In this document: piece by piece, positions 26,538-32,246 of the stretch
Numbering within the stretch: position 1 is the first letter of the stretch
Layout of the letters: each line of letters opens with the position of its first letter
Assembly: GCA_030522415.1 (NCBI GenBank)
Contig: CM060127.1
Location: 6,063,207-6,127,206 of the forward strand
Source of the DNA: Channallabes apus
Taxonomy: Eukaryota > Chordata > Actinopteri > Siluriformes > Clariidae
Length of the DNA: 64,000 nt
Direction: 5' to 3'
The notes under the pieces: generated by a model
The model's database searches: none
Told to the model about the DNA's origin: nothing
Seen by the model: only the letters and a program-made list of their open reading frames with translations
Made by a program: the position numbers and the translations under genes

Positions 26538-29500
26538 GGCCATCTAATTCTGACTTATGAATATGGAGTATGTGTGTGTTGTTCTCAGCAACCTATGCTG
26601 CCGCTGTGCTCTTCAGGATCTCAGAAGACAAAAATTTGGACTACAGGAAGAGAGTATCAGTGGAGCTCACACACTCACTGTTCAAACACGACACACATGC
26701 CTGGGACATGGTGAGACACCACACACAAACACATGTACACACAAATGCTTTACAACATAATGTGCAGATTTAAAATACAGTGGAACCTTACATTGCGAAT
26801 AACTTGGTCTGTTAGTGTTTTGCAAGATGAGTCTAATTTTTAAAATGCATTTTAACTTGTATTTGCTTTTTCTGCCCGAACGTCACATGATCACAAGTGG
26901 GTCAAAGGTTCTTCTCTCACTTGTGCTGTGGGATTGTGGGTAATCGTCTCCCATGCTCTGTCTCAGTGCGTGTGCGTCACTTGTATAGTCTGTGCGCGCG
27001 TGTACTGTTTAGTATAACACTGTGACCATGTGCGCTAATGTGTATAAGCCCCCCTGCTTCTGCTCTCGTCTAATACCAGTCATGATTCCTTTCAAAGGTA
27101 AAGTGCAGGTTAATGTGTTTTATTTTTACTTTAAATTATTTATTAATTATATTTATATTAATATTTTTGGGTTGTGGAACAAATCATCAGTTTTATTTCT
27201 TATGGGTCAATTTCGTTTTGATATACGAGTGCTTTGCTATGCAAGCACACTTTAACGAATTATGGAACAAATAATGCTCGCATCCAAAGTTTGACTGTAG
27301 TGGAAAGACAGATGTTTATGTATGTGCTTTCTTGGTGTTTGTTTGTTTGTTTGTTTGTTTGTTTATACTGGGTGTGTTCCCTACAGGCACACAGTGCAAT
27401 GACTCTCGATCATGGCTACGTACAAGATGGTAAGCACACACATTCACACACATAGCCTCTCAGTAAGTTTATTCTCCCTGTGTCTCTGTAGTGGGCATGT
27501 CCTCTTCATATGTTTATTCTCTCTGACTCTCTGTAGACTCTCTGTAAGTTTATTCTCTCTGTGTCTCTGTAGTGTGCATGTCGTCTTCGTATGTTTATTC
27601 TCTCTAACTCTCTGTAGAGGCATATCCCGTCACAGAGACTCGATTCCCGTCTCTGTGTGCATGGAGTTTGCATGTTCTCCCCGTGCTTGGTGGGTTTCCT
27701 CCGGGTACTCCGGTTTCTTCCCACAGTCCAAAGATATGCAGGTTAGGCTAATTGGTGTTCCCAAATTGACCATAGTGTATGAATGAGTGTGTGTGTGTGC
27801 GTATGAGTGTGTGCCCTGCGTTGGATTGGCACTCTGTCCAGGGTGTACCCTGCCTTGTGCCCTAAGCCTCCTGGGATAGGCTCCAGGTCCCCGCGACCCT
27901 GGATAAAGGATAAAGCGGTACAGAAGATGAATGAATGAATGAATGTATGTGTGAGAAAAATGTGTCTAGATAATAATGAGATGAATGAATGAATGATGAA
28001 TGAAATGTCTGATGGATGAGCAAGCCAAGGATGACGGCGACAGTGGCAAGGAAAAACTCCCTGAGATGGCAATAGGAAGAAACCTTGAGAGGAACCAGAC
28101 TCAATCAGGGAACCCATCCTCATTTGATACAGATAGAGATGATATAACATCATGTGTGTTATGCAGCTGAAAGTTCAATATAACAGAAGTTCTTTAAATT
28201 ACCATGAAGTTCATTTCAGCATAGGGATGAGTCAGTAGGTGCAAAGGGCAGATGGGGTCTGGATCACTGGAAGCACAGGAACAGCATGTGTAGCTCCAAC
28301 CATCATAAAGCTGAATCCAGCTGGAGCTGGTCCTTCTCTGGATGCCTCAGGATCCTTGCAGGGTCGGCCTTTGTCTACTGAAGCTGGCAAAATCTCCAGA
28401 TGCCTCGGCATGGGTAGAAAAATACAGAACAGATGGGGAGAATTAGCGTAGTTGCCATTCAGGATAGGTGTACTGGAGTATGAGGTTATGGGATGAGTTA
28501 TGTGTATGCCAGATTATGAGGTTATGGGATGAGTTTTGTGTATGCCAGATTATGAGGTTATGGGATGAGTTACGTGAATGCCAGATTAAAAAGATGCGTC
28601 TTGAGTCTACTTTTGAACTGGGAAACCGTGTCTGCTCCCCGAACACTGTCTGGAAGGCTACTCCAAAGCTTTGGAGCTAAATATGAAAATGCCCTACACC
28701 CTTTTGTAGATTTTGAAATTCTGTGAACTAAGTCCTGAGTTTTGTGATCTTAAGGCGTGTGGTGGGTTGTAGCGTATCAGAAGACTGGTTAGGTATGTGG
28801 GAGCTAAACCATTTAAAGCCTTGTATGTAAGTAATACTATTTTGTAATTTATTCTAAACTGAACAGGTAGCCAGTGCAGGGATGATAATATTGGGGTTAT
28901 ATGATCAAATTTTCTTGATCTAGTGAGAACCCTGGCGGCTGCATTTTGGACTAACTGAAGCTTGTTTATTGAGGATGCAGGACAACCACCTAGTAATGCA
29001 TTACAATAGTCCAGTCTGGAGGTCATGAATGCATGAACTAGCTTTTCTGCATCAGATACGGATAAGATGCTCATAAGCTTGGCAATATTTCTAAGATGGA
29101 AAAAGGCTATTTTTGTGATATTGGAAATATGATTTTCAAAGGACAAGCTACTGTCTAATATTATGCCCAGGTCTGTTACTGTTGAGCTGGTAGTAACAGT
29201 ACATCCTTCTAAACTCAGGCTGAATTGTGAAAGCTGTTTTGTACTGGGCCAATAAGTAATATCTCTGTCTTATCTATTGGTCATCCAATCTTTCATGTCC
29301 TGGACACACTCAGTTAGTCTAGACAACTTAGGTATTTCGTCTGGTTTAGTTGTGATATATAATTGGGTATCATCAGCATGACAATGGAAACTAATGTATT
29401 CTAATGATGTTACCCAAGGGAAGCATGTATATTGAGAACAGCAGAGGTCCTAAAACAACAACAAGGATGTGTCCCCTCTTTATTCTCTCTGGGTCTCTGT

Positions 29501-29945
29501 AGAAAGCGTGTCCTCTCTGTTTGTTTATTCTCTCTGCATCTCTGTACAGGGTGTGTCCTCTATGTAAGTTTATTCTCTAGTCTGTCTGTAGAGGGCGTGT
29601 CCTCTCTGTACTGTATGTTTATTCTCTCTGTAGAGGACATGTCCTCTCTGTATCTTTATTCTCTCTGCGTCTTTGTAGAGGGAGTGTCCTCTCTGTAAGT
29701 TTATTCTCTCCATCTCTCTGTAGAGGGCAATGTCTACGCTGTAAGTTTATTCTCTCTGTCTTTGTGTAGAAGGTGTATCCTCTCTGTAAATTTATTCTCT
29801 TTGTCTCTCTGTAGAGGGTGTGTCCTCTCTGTATGTTTACTCTGACCTTCCTGTTGATGCTCTCCCTCTGGATCCTGATGTCCATGAACCATATGTGCCA
29901 GAGATGGCCTTTGACCCCCGACATGTTTACCCAGAACCGCTTTAA
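2163..29945 (+). CDS. jup: Junction plakoglobin (gamma-catenin) paralogue, 14 exons
   Basis: Plakoglobin is an armadillo-repeat protein that links desmosomal and classical cadherins to the cytoskeleton at cell junctions and can enter Wnt signalling. The exons listed separately join with matching phases at every intron to give 727 codons, against about 745 in human JUP. The start is the ATG at 2199, in the exon after a TTTTTCAG acceptor. Residues about 24-33 hold [10 protein letters not shown], the GSK3/beta-TrCP phosphodegron shared with beta-catenin. Residues about 120-670 form the armadillo array, with family landmarks such as [58 protein letters not shown] and [17 protein letters not shown]. 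The tail is acidic and ends PEPL, shorter than human. [22 protein letters not shown] and RKRVSVEL fit plakoglobin better than beta-catenin. It is fairly divergent, so a teleost-specific duplicate (jupa or jupb) is likely; which one is not resolved. CDS coding starts at 2199. Confidence 0.92.
2302..2448 (+). CDS. jup: jup exon: N-terminal tail and phosphodegron
   Basis: The acceptor is tgtgtctag and the donor GTATGA. It encodes [23 protein letters not shown], which corresponds to the human stretch starting IKVTEWQQTY. The GSK3/CK1 phosphorylation and beta-TrCP recognition pattern DSGxxSGATT is intact. The exon ends in phase 1. Confidence 0.9.
2465..3173. mobile_element. Harbinger-like MITE with G-rich ends
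   Basis: The 709-bp unit starts GGCTGAATCCCATTTCTA and ends with its reverse complement. It is flanked on both sides by TAA, the target duplication expected for PIF/Harbinger elements. Runs of GGGGTA and GGGGAA fill both ends on opposite strands. No transposase is encoded. It sits in the jup intron only 16 bases after a coding exon. The superfamily assignment rests on the TAA duplication alone. Confidence 0.7.
3106..3153 (+). other. Potential G-quadruplex tract
   Basis: At least seven runs of four G are separated by two or three bases (GGGGAAGGGGCAAGGGGTAGG and onward). This is a strong G-quadruplex pattern on the coding strand of jup. A C-rich counterpart near 2480-2515 and a G-rich block near 2533-2589 lie at the other end of the same MITE. 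Confidence 0.7.
3231..3472 (+). CDS. jup: jup exon: end of N-tail and start of armadillo array
   Basis: The acceptor is ctttcctcag and the donor GTATGT. It encodes the conserved [13 protein letters not shown] segment and the alpha-catenin/first armadillo region [19 protein letters not shown] followed by [17 protein letters not shown]. It joins in phase 1 at its 5' end and ends in phase 0 (242 nt). Confidence 0.95.
3820..4058 (+). CDS. jup: jup exon: armadillo repeats 1-3
   Basis: The acceptor is ttggactcag and the donor GTAAAA. It encodes [20 protein letters not shown] and on to [11 protein letters not shown] (239 nt, ends phase 2). It is more diverged from human plakoglobin than its neighbours: [19 protein letters not shown] replaces the SILHNLSHHREGLLAIF type. 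Confidence 0.93.
4059..5275. other. jup: jup intron without recognised elements
   Basis: 1.2 kb of AT-rich intron. I see no exon, RNA gene or repeat family that I can name. It ends in a good polypyrimidine tract (ttccttccgtctttctgtgtcag) at the next exon. Confidence 0.6.
5276..5477 (+). CDS. jup: jup exon: armadillo repeats 3-5
   Basis: The acceptor is gtctttctgtgtcag and the donor GTGTGT. It encodes [20 protein letters not shown] and [20 protein letters not shown], almost family consensus. It completes the split Ser codon from the previous exon and ends in phase 0 (202 nt). Confidence 0.95.
7526..8559 (+). mobile_element. Tc1-like DNA transposon with long IR/DR ends
   Basis: The 1034-bp unit is flanked by TA on both sides and starts CAAACCGGATTCC, with the inverse at its right end. 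The inverted repeats are about 210 bp. Each holds two copies of AAAAAAGTTGGGAC (7542-7553 and 7724-7737 on the left), the IR/DR arrangement in which transposase-binding sites are doubled. The centre is a shrunken transposase. It inserted into the older gypsy element. Confidence 0.8.
7852..8301 (+). pseudogene. Tc1-type transposase remnant
   Basis: The C-terminal part keeps the second catalytic Asp in [12 protein letters not shown] and the Glu in [11 protein letters not shown], with the correct DD34E-like spacing and the [13 protein letters not shown] block. The N-terminal DNA-binding and first-Asp regions are shortened and shifted between frames; [20 protein letters not shown] is readable in another frame at 7950-8010. 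It cannot make an active enzyme. It is useful mainly to classify the element. Confidence 0.75.
9561..10138. other. jup: jup intron, nothing recognised
   Basis: AT-rich intron sequence between the gypsy remnant and the ATAAT microsatellite. No exon or named repeat could be supported. Confidence 0.5.
10139..10209. repeat. (ATAAT)n microsatellite
   Basis: About thirteen copies of the pentamer ATAAT. The SINE to its right is inserted in it: the same pentamer resumes after the SINE tail at 10586. Confidence 0.95.
10209..10586 (+). mobile_element. DANA/Mermaid-type tRNA-derived SINE, full length
   Basis: It starts GGCAGCGCGGTGTTGTAGTGG (tRNA-like head with A-box-like TAGTGGTTAGC) and carries the pol III B box GGTTCGATTCC near 10263. 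The body contains GTTTGCATGTTCTCCCCGTG, TCCTCCGGGTACTCCGGTTT and AGTCCAAAGATATGCAGGTT, and it ends in GAATGAATGAAT. This is the architecture of the DANA/Mermaid family of ostariophysan fish. It is the most complete copy in the window, and partial copies lie at 27.6, 34.1, 49.0 and 50.2 kb. Confidence 0.85.
10587..11115. other. jup: jup intron, nothing recognised
   Basis: It begins with a short continuation of the ATAAT array. The rest is unique-looking AT-rich intron leading into the TG repeat. Confidence 0.5.
11116..11174 (+). repeat. jup: (TG)n microsatellite forming a splice acceptor
   Basis: About 28 uninterrupted TG dinucleotides run directly into TAG, the 3' splice site of the next jup exon. 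There is no separate pyrimidine tract between the repeat and the AG; only ttttttc lies upstream of the repeat. Confidence 0.95.
11175..11319 (+). CDS. jup: jup exon: armadillo repeats 5-6
   Basis: It encodes [18 protein letters not shown] and [19 protein letters not shown], the most conserved block of the family. The donor is GTGTGT at 11320, inside a split Gly codon (145 nt, phase 0 to phase 1). Confidence 0.96.
11402..11505 (+). CDS. jup: jup exon: armadillo repeats 6-7
   Basis: The acceptor is tgtttttgtag and the donor GTAGAA. The 104-nt exon encodes [20 protein letters not shown] and [15 protein letters not shown], with the expected phases (1 in, 0 out). Confidence 0.96.
11647..12024 (+). 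CDS. jup: jup exon: armadillo repeats 7-9, with internal duplication
   Basis: The acceptor is ctgtctctcctcag and the donor GTAAAT. It encodes [34 protein letters not shown] and [12 protein letters not shown]. The exon is 378 nt (126 codons). The matching human plakoglobin segment is 113 residues by my count, so this exon is 13 codons longer. The excess is explained by a 39-nt tandem duplication at 11827-11904. Confidence 0.95.
11827..11904 (+). repeat. jup: 39-nt tandem duplication inside jup coding sequence
   Basis: Unit 1 (11827-11865) encodes [13 protein letters not shown] and unit 2 (11866-11904) encodes [13 protein letters not shown]. About 28 of 39 bases are identical and the frame is kept. 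The second unit matches the family consensus EPAVCAL; the first is the extra copy. Confidence 0.85.
12025..13094. other. jup: jup intron with unassigned sequence and (TA)n
   Basis: The 12.2-12.6 kb stretch resembles an old dispersed element but I cannot name it. An (AT)n run lies at about 12975-13003. No exon is supported. Confidence 0.4.
13095..13275 (+). mobile_element. RTE-clade LINE fragment
   Basis: The translation [20 protein letters not shown] plus KAYN corresponds to the reverse-transcriptase block [20 protein letters not shown] of the RTE element at 19.4-20.8 kb, here on the opposite strand. It is a short decayed scrap; the following residues are out of frame. Confidence 0.65.
13330..13650 (+). 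mobile_element. Mariner-like transposase fragment
   Basis: Near 13490-13580 one frame reads [19 protein letters not shown] and then [12 protein letters not shown]. This resembles the mariner C-terminal block YSPDLAPSDFHLF with its final catalytic Asp position. The upstream part is degraded. Assignment is by this motif only. Confidence 0.55.
13651..14816. other. jup: jup intron with (TG)n
   Basis: A TG repeat lies at about 13738-13789 and a short GA run at 13843-13857. The rest is AT-rich intron with nothing recognised, ending in an adequate acceptor for the next exon. Confidence 0.6.
14817..14963 (+). CDS. jup: jup exon: armadillo repeats 9-10
   Basis: The acceptor is tttgtgttcctatag and the donor GTAATC. 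It encodes [20 protein letters not shown] and [18 protein letters not shown]. It is 147 nt, phase 0 on both sides. The linker after HQDLQR (LSTQNTYQ) is diverged, as is usual in this loop. Confidence 0.95.
14964..15528. other. jup: jup intron, nothing recognised
   Basis: AT-rich intron; no exon or named repeat is supported. Confidence 0.5.
15529..15725 (-). mobile_element. V-SINE/HE1-like tRNA-derived SINE
   Basis: Read on the minus strand, the head has GTAGCTCAGTGGTTAAGG (A box) and GGTTCAAACCC (B box). The body has GGGCCCTTGAGCAAGGCCC and GTCGCTCTGGATAAGAGCG, and it ends in TAAATGTAAATGTA. The order and the conserved GTCGCTCTGGATAAGAGCGT block are typical of the V-SINE type. The tRNA head is a SINE promoter, not a tRNA gene. 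Confidence 0.8.
16085..16204 (+). CDS. jup: jup exon: armadillo repeats 10-11
   Basis: The acceptor is gatgtcgctctctcag and the donor GTATGT. The 120-nt exon encodes [20 protein letters not shown] and [20 protein letters not shown], close to plakoglobin RDPMNRMEI. Phase 0 on both sides. A short (GA)n run follows the donor. Confidence 0.96.
16205..17406. other. jup: jup intron, unassigned
   Basis: 1.2 kb without long open frames. The texture of 16.4-17.3 kb suggests an old interspersed element, but I cannot identify a family. Confidence 0.4.
18480..19436 (-). pseudogene. L2 ORF2 reverse transcriptase, C-terminal part
   Basis: It encodes [20 protein letters not shown], then the catalytic YADDTQLY box, and the downstream [31 protein letters not shown] and [16 protein letters not shown] blocks characteristic of L2. 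Several frameshifts split it (for example near 18980 and 18700). The intact counterpart lies at 42031-43038. Confidence 0.85.
19437..20820 (-). mobile_element. RTE-clade (Expander-like) LINE fragment nested in the L2
   Basis: Minus-strand translation gives the RTE order. A basic linker carries WWNEEV and [20 protein letters not shown]. Then come [69 protein letters not shown] and MMFADDIV (FADD catalytic box). It is bounded on both sides by L2 ORF2 sequence, at about 19436 and 20820. Both its 5' endonuclease and its 3' end are missing, and it holds a few frameshifts. Confidence 0.8.
20830..21285 (-). pseudogene. L2 ORF2 apurinic-type endonuclease, N-terminal part
   Basis: The translation carries [24 protein letters not shown] (catalytic Glu of the endonuclease) and [11 protein letters not shown], the standard L2/CR1 endonuclease motifs. 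The frame is open for 151 codons and then stops where the RTE sequence begins. Confidence 0.85.
21382..22191 (-). CDS. L2 ORF1 protein with SGNH-type esterase domain
   Basis: The 269-residue open frame has a short N-terminal coiled-coil-like segment ([16 protein letters not shown]), a basic linker (RSAKAKAKA) and then an SGNH/GDSL-hydrolase-like domain. Its catalytic blocks are VIGDSIL (Ser about 110), HAGTNDIR (Asn about 161) and DGVHP (Asp about 242 and His about 245). Esterase-type ORF1 proteins are known from CR1/L2-group LINEs and are thought to assist in RNP formation; the role of the esterase is unclear. The frame is uninterrupted and all candidate catalytic residues are present, although ORF2 of this copy is broken. 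Confidence 0.8.
   Translation of the reverse strand: MGDPLTEKISALEEHIQTLESVRECESSVIPVADSLGATGGENQPPTPALEPSQRGEWVTTRRHTRSAKAKAKASPPEHTSSALHVSNRFALLSDAPAEKPERALVIGDSILRHVTLARPLGAPAAVVRCIPGVRAPDIAGNRRALGQHRFSKIVVHAGTNDIRLRQSEVSKSNFTEVFKLAKAMSDEVICSGPIPMRRGDIAYSRLWSLNRWMSRWCSKNNVGFIDNWKTFEGKAGLLGRDGVHPIREGAALISCSIAHSLSRGLVNR
22201..22436. other. Short intronic gap between LINEs
   Basis: Unique-looking sequence between the L2 5' end and the Rex1 3' end; nothing supported. Confidence 0.4.
22488..23800 (-). pseudogene. Rex1 reverse transcriptase remnant (part 3' of the hAT)
   Basis: Broken open frames keep the FADDMTVV catalytic box, [20 protein letters not shown], and the C-terminal [13 protein letters not shown] segment. 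Reading-frame jumps occur near 23050, 23240 and 23530, so it is inactive. Confidence 0.8.
23762..25367 (-). mobile_element. hAT transposon with perfect 8-bp target duplication
   Basis: The element 23770-25359 (1590 bp) begins CAGTGGTTCTCAAAC and ends with the inverse (gtttgagaaccactg-like, here actttgagaaccactg). ATGTAGAG is present on both flanks as an 8-bp duplication, diagnostic of hAT. Inside, the minus strand at 24342-24010 keeps a BED-finger-like remnant ([20 protein letters not shown] then LDFFQRKL). Most of the transposase is gone. A second hAT-like terminus (taggggtgggcgatataacc) at 24324 suggests a further insertion with its other end lost. Confidence 0.85.
25681..25867. other. jup: jup intron, nothing recognised
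   Basis: Short unique stretch before the pyrimidine-rich array. Confidence 0.5.
25868..26335 (+). repeat. jup: 470-bp pyrimidine-rich minisatellite ending at a splice acceptor
   Basis: Imperfect tandem units of the type CTCTCTTTCTGTCTCACT run without a purine-rich break up to ctctctgtag, the acceptor of the next jup exon. Long open frames on either strand here are artefacts of the repeat. Confidence 0.9.
26336..26486 (+). CDS. jup: jup exon: armadillo repeats 11-12
   Basis: It encodes [20 protein letters not shown], then [20 protein letters not shown] and [10 protein letters not shown]. It is 151 nt and ends in phase 1 before GTAAGT. No good long open frame starts with Met here, so the exon is easily missed. 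The conserved [15 protein letters not shown] stretch identifies it. Confidence 0.94.
26496..26535. repeat. (AC)n microsatellite
   Basis: About 20 AC dinucleotides directly after the donor of the preceding exon. Confidence 0.95.
26589..26710 (+). CDS. jup: jup exon: last armadillo repeat
   Basis: The acceptor is gtgttgttctcag and the donor GTGAGA. It encodes [20 protein letters not shown] and [19 protein letters not shown], which matches plakoglobin (SLFKHDPAAW) more closely than beta-catenin. Phase 1 in, phase 0 out. Confidence 0.95.
26778..27297. mobile_element. Tc1/mariner-type MITE
   Basis: The 520-bp unit is flanked by TA and begins CAGTGGAACCTTACATTGCG. Its right end reads inward CAGTCAAACTTTGGATGCG. 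Both ends continue with similar '(g/c)aataa(c/t)ttg' sequence, so the inverted repeats are diverged. It has no coding capacity and lies in a jup intron. Confidence 0.6.
27387..27429 (+). CDS. jup: jup small exon: start of C-terminal tail
   Basis: The acceptor is gtgttccctacag and the donor GTAAGC. The 43-nt exon encodes [14 protein letters not shown] plus one base and replaces the plakoglobin AQSMIPINEPYGDD stretch. Its phases (0 in, 1 out) fit both neighbours, which is the main support. Confidence 0.8.
27464..27620 (+). repeat. jup: Minisatellite derived from the terminal-exon acceptor, left part
   Basis: Imperfect units of about 45-50 bp with TCTCTGTAG, a short GC-containing core (TGGGCATGTCCTCTTC) and GTAAGTTTATTCTCTC or ATGTTTATTCTCTC. 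It is the same unit as the larger array at 29.46-29.83 kb. The SINE and L2 fragment now sit between the two parts. Confidence 0.85.
27630..27947 (+). mobile_element. DANA/Mermaid-type SINE, head partly lost
   Basis: It matches the SINE at 10.2 kb from CTCGATTCCCGTCTCTGTG through the body to the GAATGAATGAATG tail. The A-box part of the tRNA head is missing. It is inserted in the minisatellite of the last jup intron. Confidence 0.8.
28000..29455 (-). mobile_element. L2-clade LINE fragment
   Basis: The minus strand carries NDAE-like [38 protein letters not shown] and [15 protein letters not shown]. Downstream lies the ctccctgagatggcaataggaagaaacctt block of the 3' UTR (read on +). It belongs to a different subfamily from the 18 and 42 kb copies and is truncated in the reverse transcriptase. 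Confidence 0.8.
28476..28600. repeat. Three-copy tandem repeat of about 43 bp
   Basis: TATGAGGTTATGGGATGAGTT followed by (a/t)(t/c)gtg(t/a)atgccagat occurs three times in a row, inside the 3' UTR part of the L2 fragment. Confidence 0.85.
29464..29841 (+). repeat. jup: Minisatellite of micro-exon-like cassettes before the last jup exon
   Basis: About nine imperfect units. The consensus is CTCTGTAG, AGGGYGTGTCCTCTCT, then GTAAGTTTATTCTCTC. Each carries a 3' splice-site-like CTCTGTAG and many carry a 5' splice-site-like GTAAGT (29573, 29696, 29742 and similar). The final unit contributes the real acceptor and the first codons (EGVSSLYV) of the terminal coding exon. Confidence 0.9.
29815..29945 (+). 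CDS. jup: jup terminal coding exon
   Basis: The acceptor is ttgtctctctgtag. With the split codon from 27429 it reads [20 protein letters not shown] and on to RHVYPEPL, stop TAA at 29943-29945. It resembles the plakoglobin tail (PMYSSDVPLDPLEMH) and is acidic. Phase 1 fits the 43-nt exon. The eight other acceptors of the array would change the start of this exon. Confidence 0.88.
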
Positions 29946-31430
29946 AAGTACAGTGAGAACACACACACGCACATACATGTGCATGCACACACACACACAC
30001 ACACACATACACACACACACACACAAAATGTCTCCACATAATCAGCATTATGTTTTTTGGTAATAACTAAGCTAATAACTAATACCTTGTTTTATTATTT
30101 AGACTGAATCAGTAAGCAGGAGGGTGATGGACACATGATCATGAAGCCTGAGGACCTGTGGAGAAATGAAGGCGACATTGTGGAGAGATTTGGGGACATA
30201 TGAATAAAAAAAACAAACACTTAAAATATACAACCAAAAATATTAGCCAGTGGATAATCAATGGTGGAACTTGAAAACATGGAGGGGGAGCTTAAGGACA
30301 TGTGATTGGGGCTTCAGAATATGTGATTGGGGCTTAAGCACAAGCTGAGGTCAAAATTTGGTAATATGGAAGCAGGGCGTGTTGATTGCTGGAGTAAGTG
30401 CTTGTGGTAAAATGAGTGGGGCTTGAGAGCTTAAGATCATGTGAGCAGGGATTAAAGGGGGAGTTACAGATCCTGGAAAAACTTTGGTAATATTAGAACC
30501 CACCCCCGCCCCCCGATTTATGGTTGTGAAAAAAACTAACGAAATAAAAAGAAAAACAATATTATTATTATTAACTGTCAAGCAGGAACAGAGCAAACGG
30601 TTCACCACTTTCATGTCTTTGAGCTCATGGAGGTCACTCTACTGATGAACTGTGACTCGGGAGAGCGCTCACTCGGTTAGACTCACAGTGACTCCTGGAG
30701 CTCGGCATCCCACCATAAAATAACAGAATTTTGGAGCTCTCTTTCTGGCTGACTTACAGGCCTGGGGTAAACCAGGTAAAAGAGGCAGACTCTCTGTTTA
30801 GTTAGCTGAAACGAATCACCTGCAGGGGTTCCTGGAGCTCATCACACAGGTGTAAATATCCCACTGGTCACATATTTAAATGCTCTGGAATAGCCAAAGT
30901 TTACATGGCCCTTACTTCATCCATTACTGATTTAAGGACATGTGGGGTGGAGTTGAAGGACATGTGGGTGGAGCTTAAGCACATGTAGAGGTGGAACATG
31001 GGGGTGGAGATTGACAACATGGGGATGGAGTTACGGCCGTGTGGGGGGTGGGGCTTGATGACATATGGGTGGAGCTTAATCTTGTTTCAAGGTCGAGCTT
31101 CATGGCATGTGGGTGGAGCTTGAACACAGAAGGCAGAGCCTGAGGAATATGGAGAACTGAAGAGTTTCCCTTTCTGTTTGTTAATGATACTGTACTGTTC
31201 CTCTAAGAGAAGAAAAACTACTGCTGGAATCTGCATGTGTTTACGTAATGAACAGATTTTATATGATGGCACCTGTAGTGTCTGTTCTGTCTCTGTGATT
31301 CTATTTGTGTGTGAGTGTGAGTTCAGCTCTCAGTCAGAAGATTTTGGAAAAACAAGTCTCTGAATCAGTCTGTGCCCAGCATTACTTTACTGTGATCACT
31401 TCTTCAGGAATTTCACATTACATAAATAAA
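29946..31430 (+). other. jup: jup 3' UTR, probably with a small intron and a tandem repeat
   Basis: Seven bases after the stop there is a donor-like ACA|GTGAGA at 29953, and tattatttag|ACTGAATC ends at 30102, so a 150-bp UTR intron holding (AC)n at about 29960-30027 is possible. From about 30240 to 31140 the sequence 'GACATGTGGGTGGAGCTTAA' recurs with much variation. The first polyadenylation signal AATAAA is at 31425-31430. The transcript end was not seen directly. Confidence 0.5.
31425..31430 (+). terminator. jup: Polyadenylation signal AATAAA (candidate jup 3' end)
   Basis: Canonical hexamer, the first on the + strand after the jup stop in a plausible setting. A second AATAAA is at 32033-32038. 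The choice between them is not resolved. Confidence 0.4.
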
Positions 31431-32073
31431 TGTAGCATCGTTAGTCTGGAGAAGATCAGTCTTTAATGGTGTCCATGAGGGGATGGGCATCAATTCATGT
31501 TTTCCATCAGGATTTTTTCTGACTGATAATAAAAACCACCAGAATCCATTAGTTACATTAATCCACTAGTAGAGTCCACTAGAAACACATTTATTAAATC
31601 ATTAAAGATCTTCAGCGGGGATTCAGCCCTGGTGTGAAGAGGGCTTCATGAAAAATAAATAAATTAATTAATTTTAAAAAGTTCAGTAAAGCTAGCTAGT
31701 ATGAGACTGCTTGTTTTAAATAAGCTTGAAAAAGCTAATTATCCAGTGAGCTAAAAAAAAAAAAAGCTAATTAACTTGCTAGCTCTAAGGCATTAGCTAG
31801 CTAGCTTTAAAACAGCAGCTGTAGTTTTTGAAGTAAACAGTGTGTGTGTGTGTGTGTGTGTATGACAGTACTGTGACTGAATGAGGCTTTGAGTTAATCT
31901 TAGAATTAAACACCGCTGCAGTGTTCCATGGTGTTTAATGTGTTCCTGTCTGAAAACAGGAAGCTGTAAAGCACATAACAGTCTGATCTGAGAAACAAAC
32001 TACTTATTTTATACACATGGTGAAAATTTTATAATAAAGAGTGAATTAAAAAATTCCAAACACATTTGTTCTG

Positions 32074-32104
<31 letters not shown>

Positions 32105-32246
32105 TCTGCTTCTGTGTCATTACAAAAAATAACTGCAATGTTCCAGTGTGTGTGTGTTTTTTTTAAATTTTTTTTTTACATGTGCAGTACATATACGGTA
32201 CATTCAGTACTGCAGTTCATATAATATACAGTATAAATATACAGTA
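31431..32246. other. Downstream flank of jup; simple repeats only
   Basis: AT-rich sequence with GCTAGC-rich short palindromes (31.68-31.81 kb), a short TG run near 31840-31860 and an (ATTT)n run near 32073-32105. No gene is supported. Confidence 0.5.

Noticed and set aside
2163..29945. Beta-catenin (ctnnb1) instead of plakoglobin
   Set aside because: Several blocks ([31 protein letters not shown], acidic short tail) and linkage to wipf2 fit plakoglobin better. The degron motif is shared by both and does not decide.
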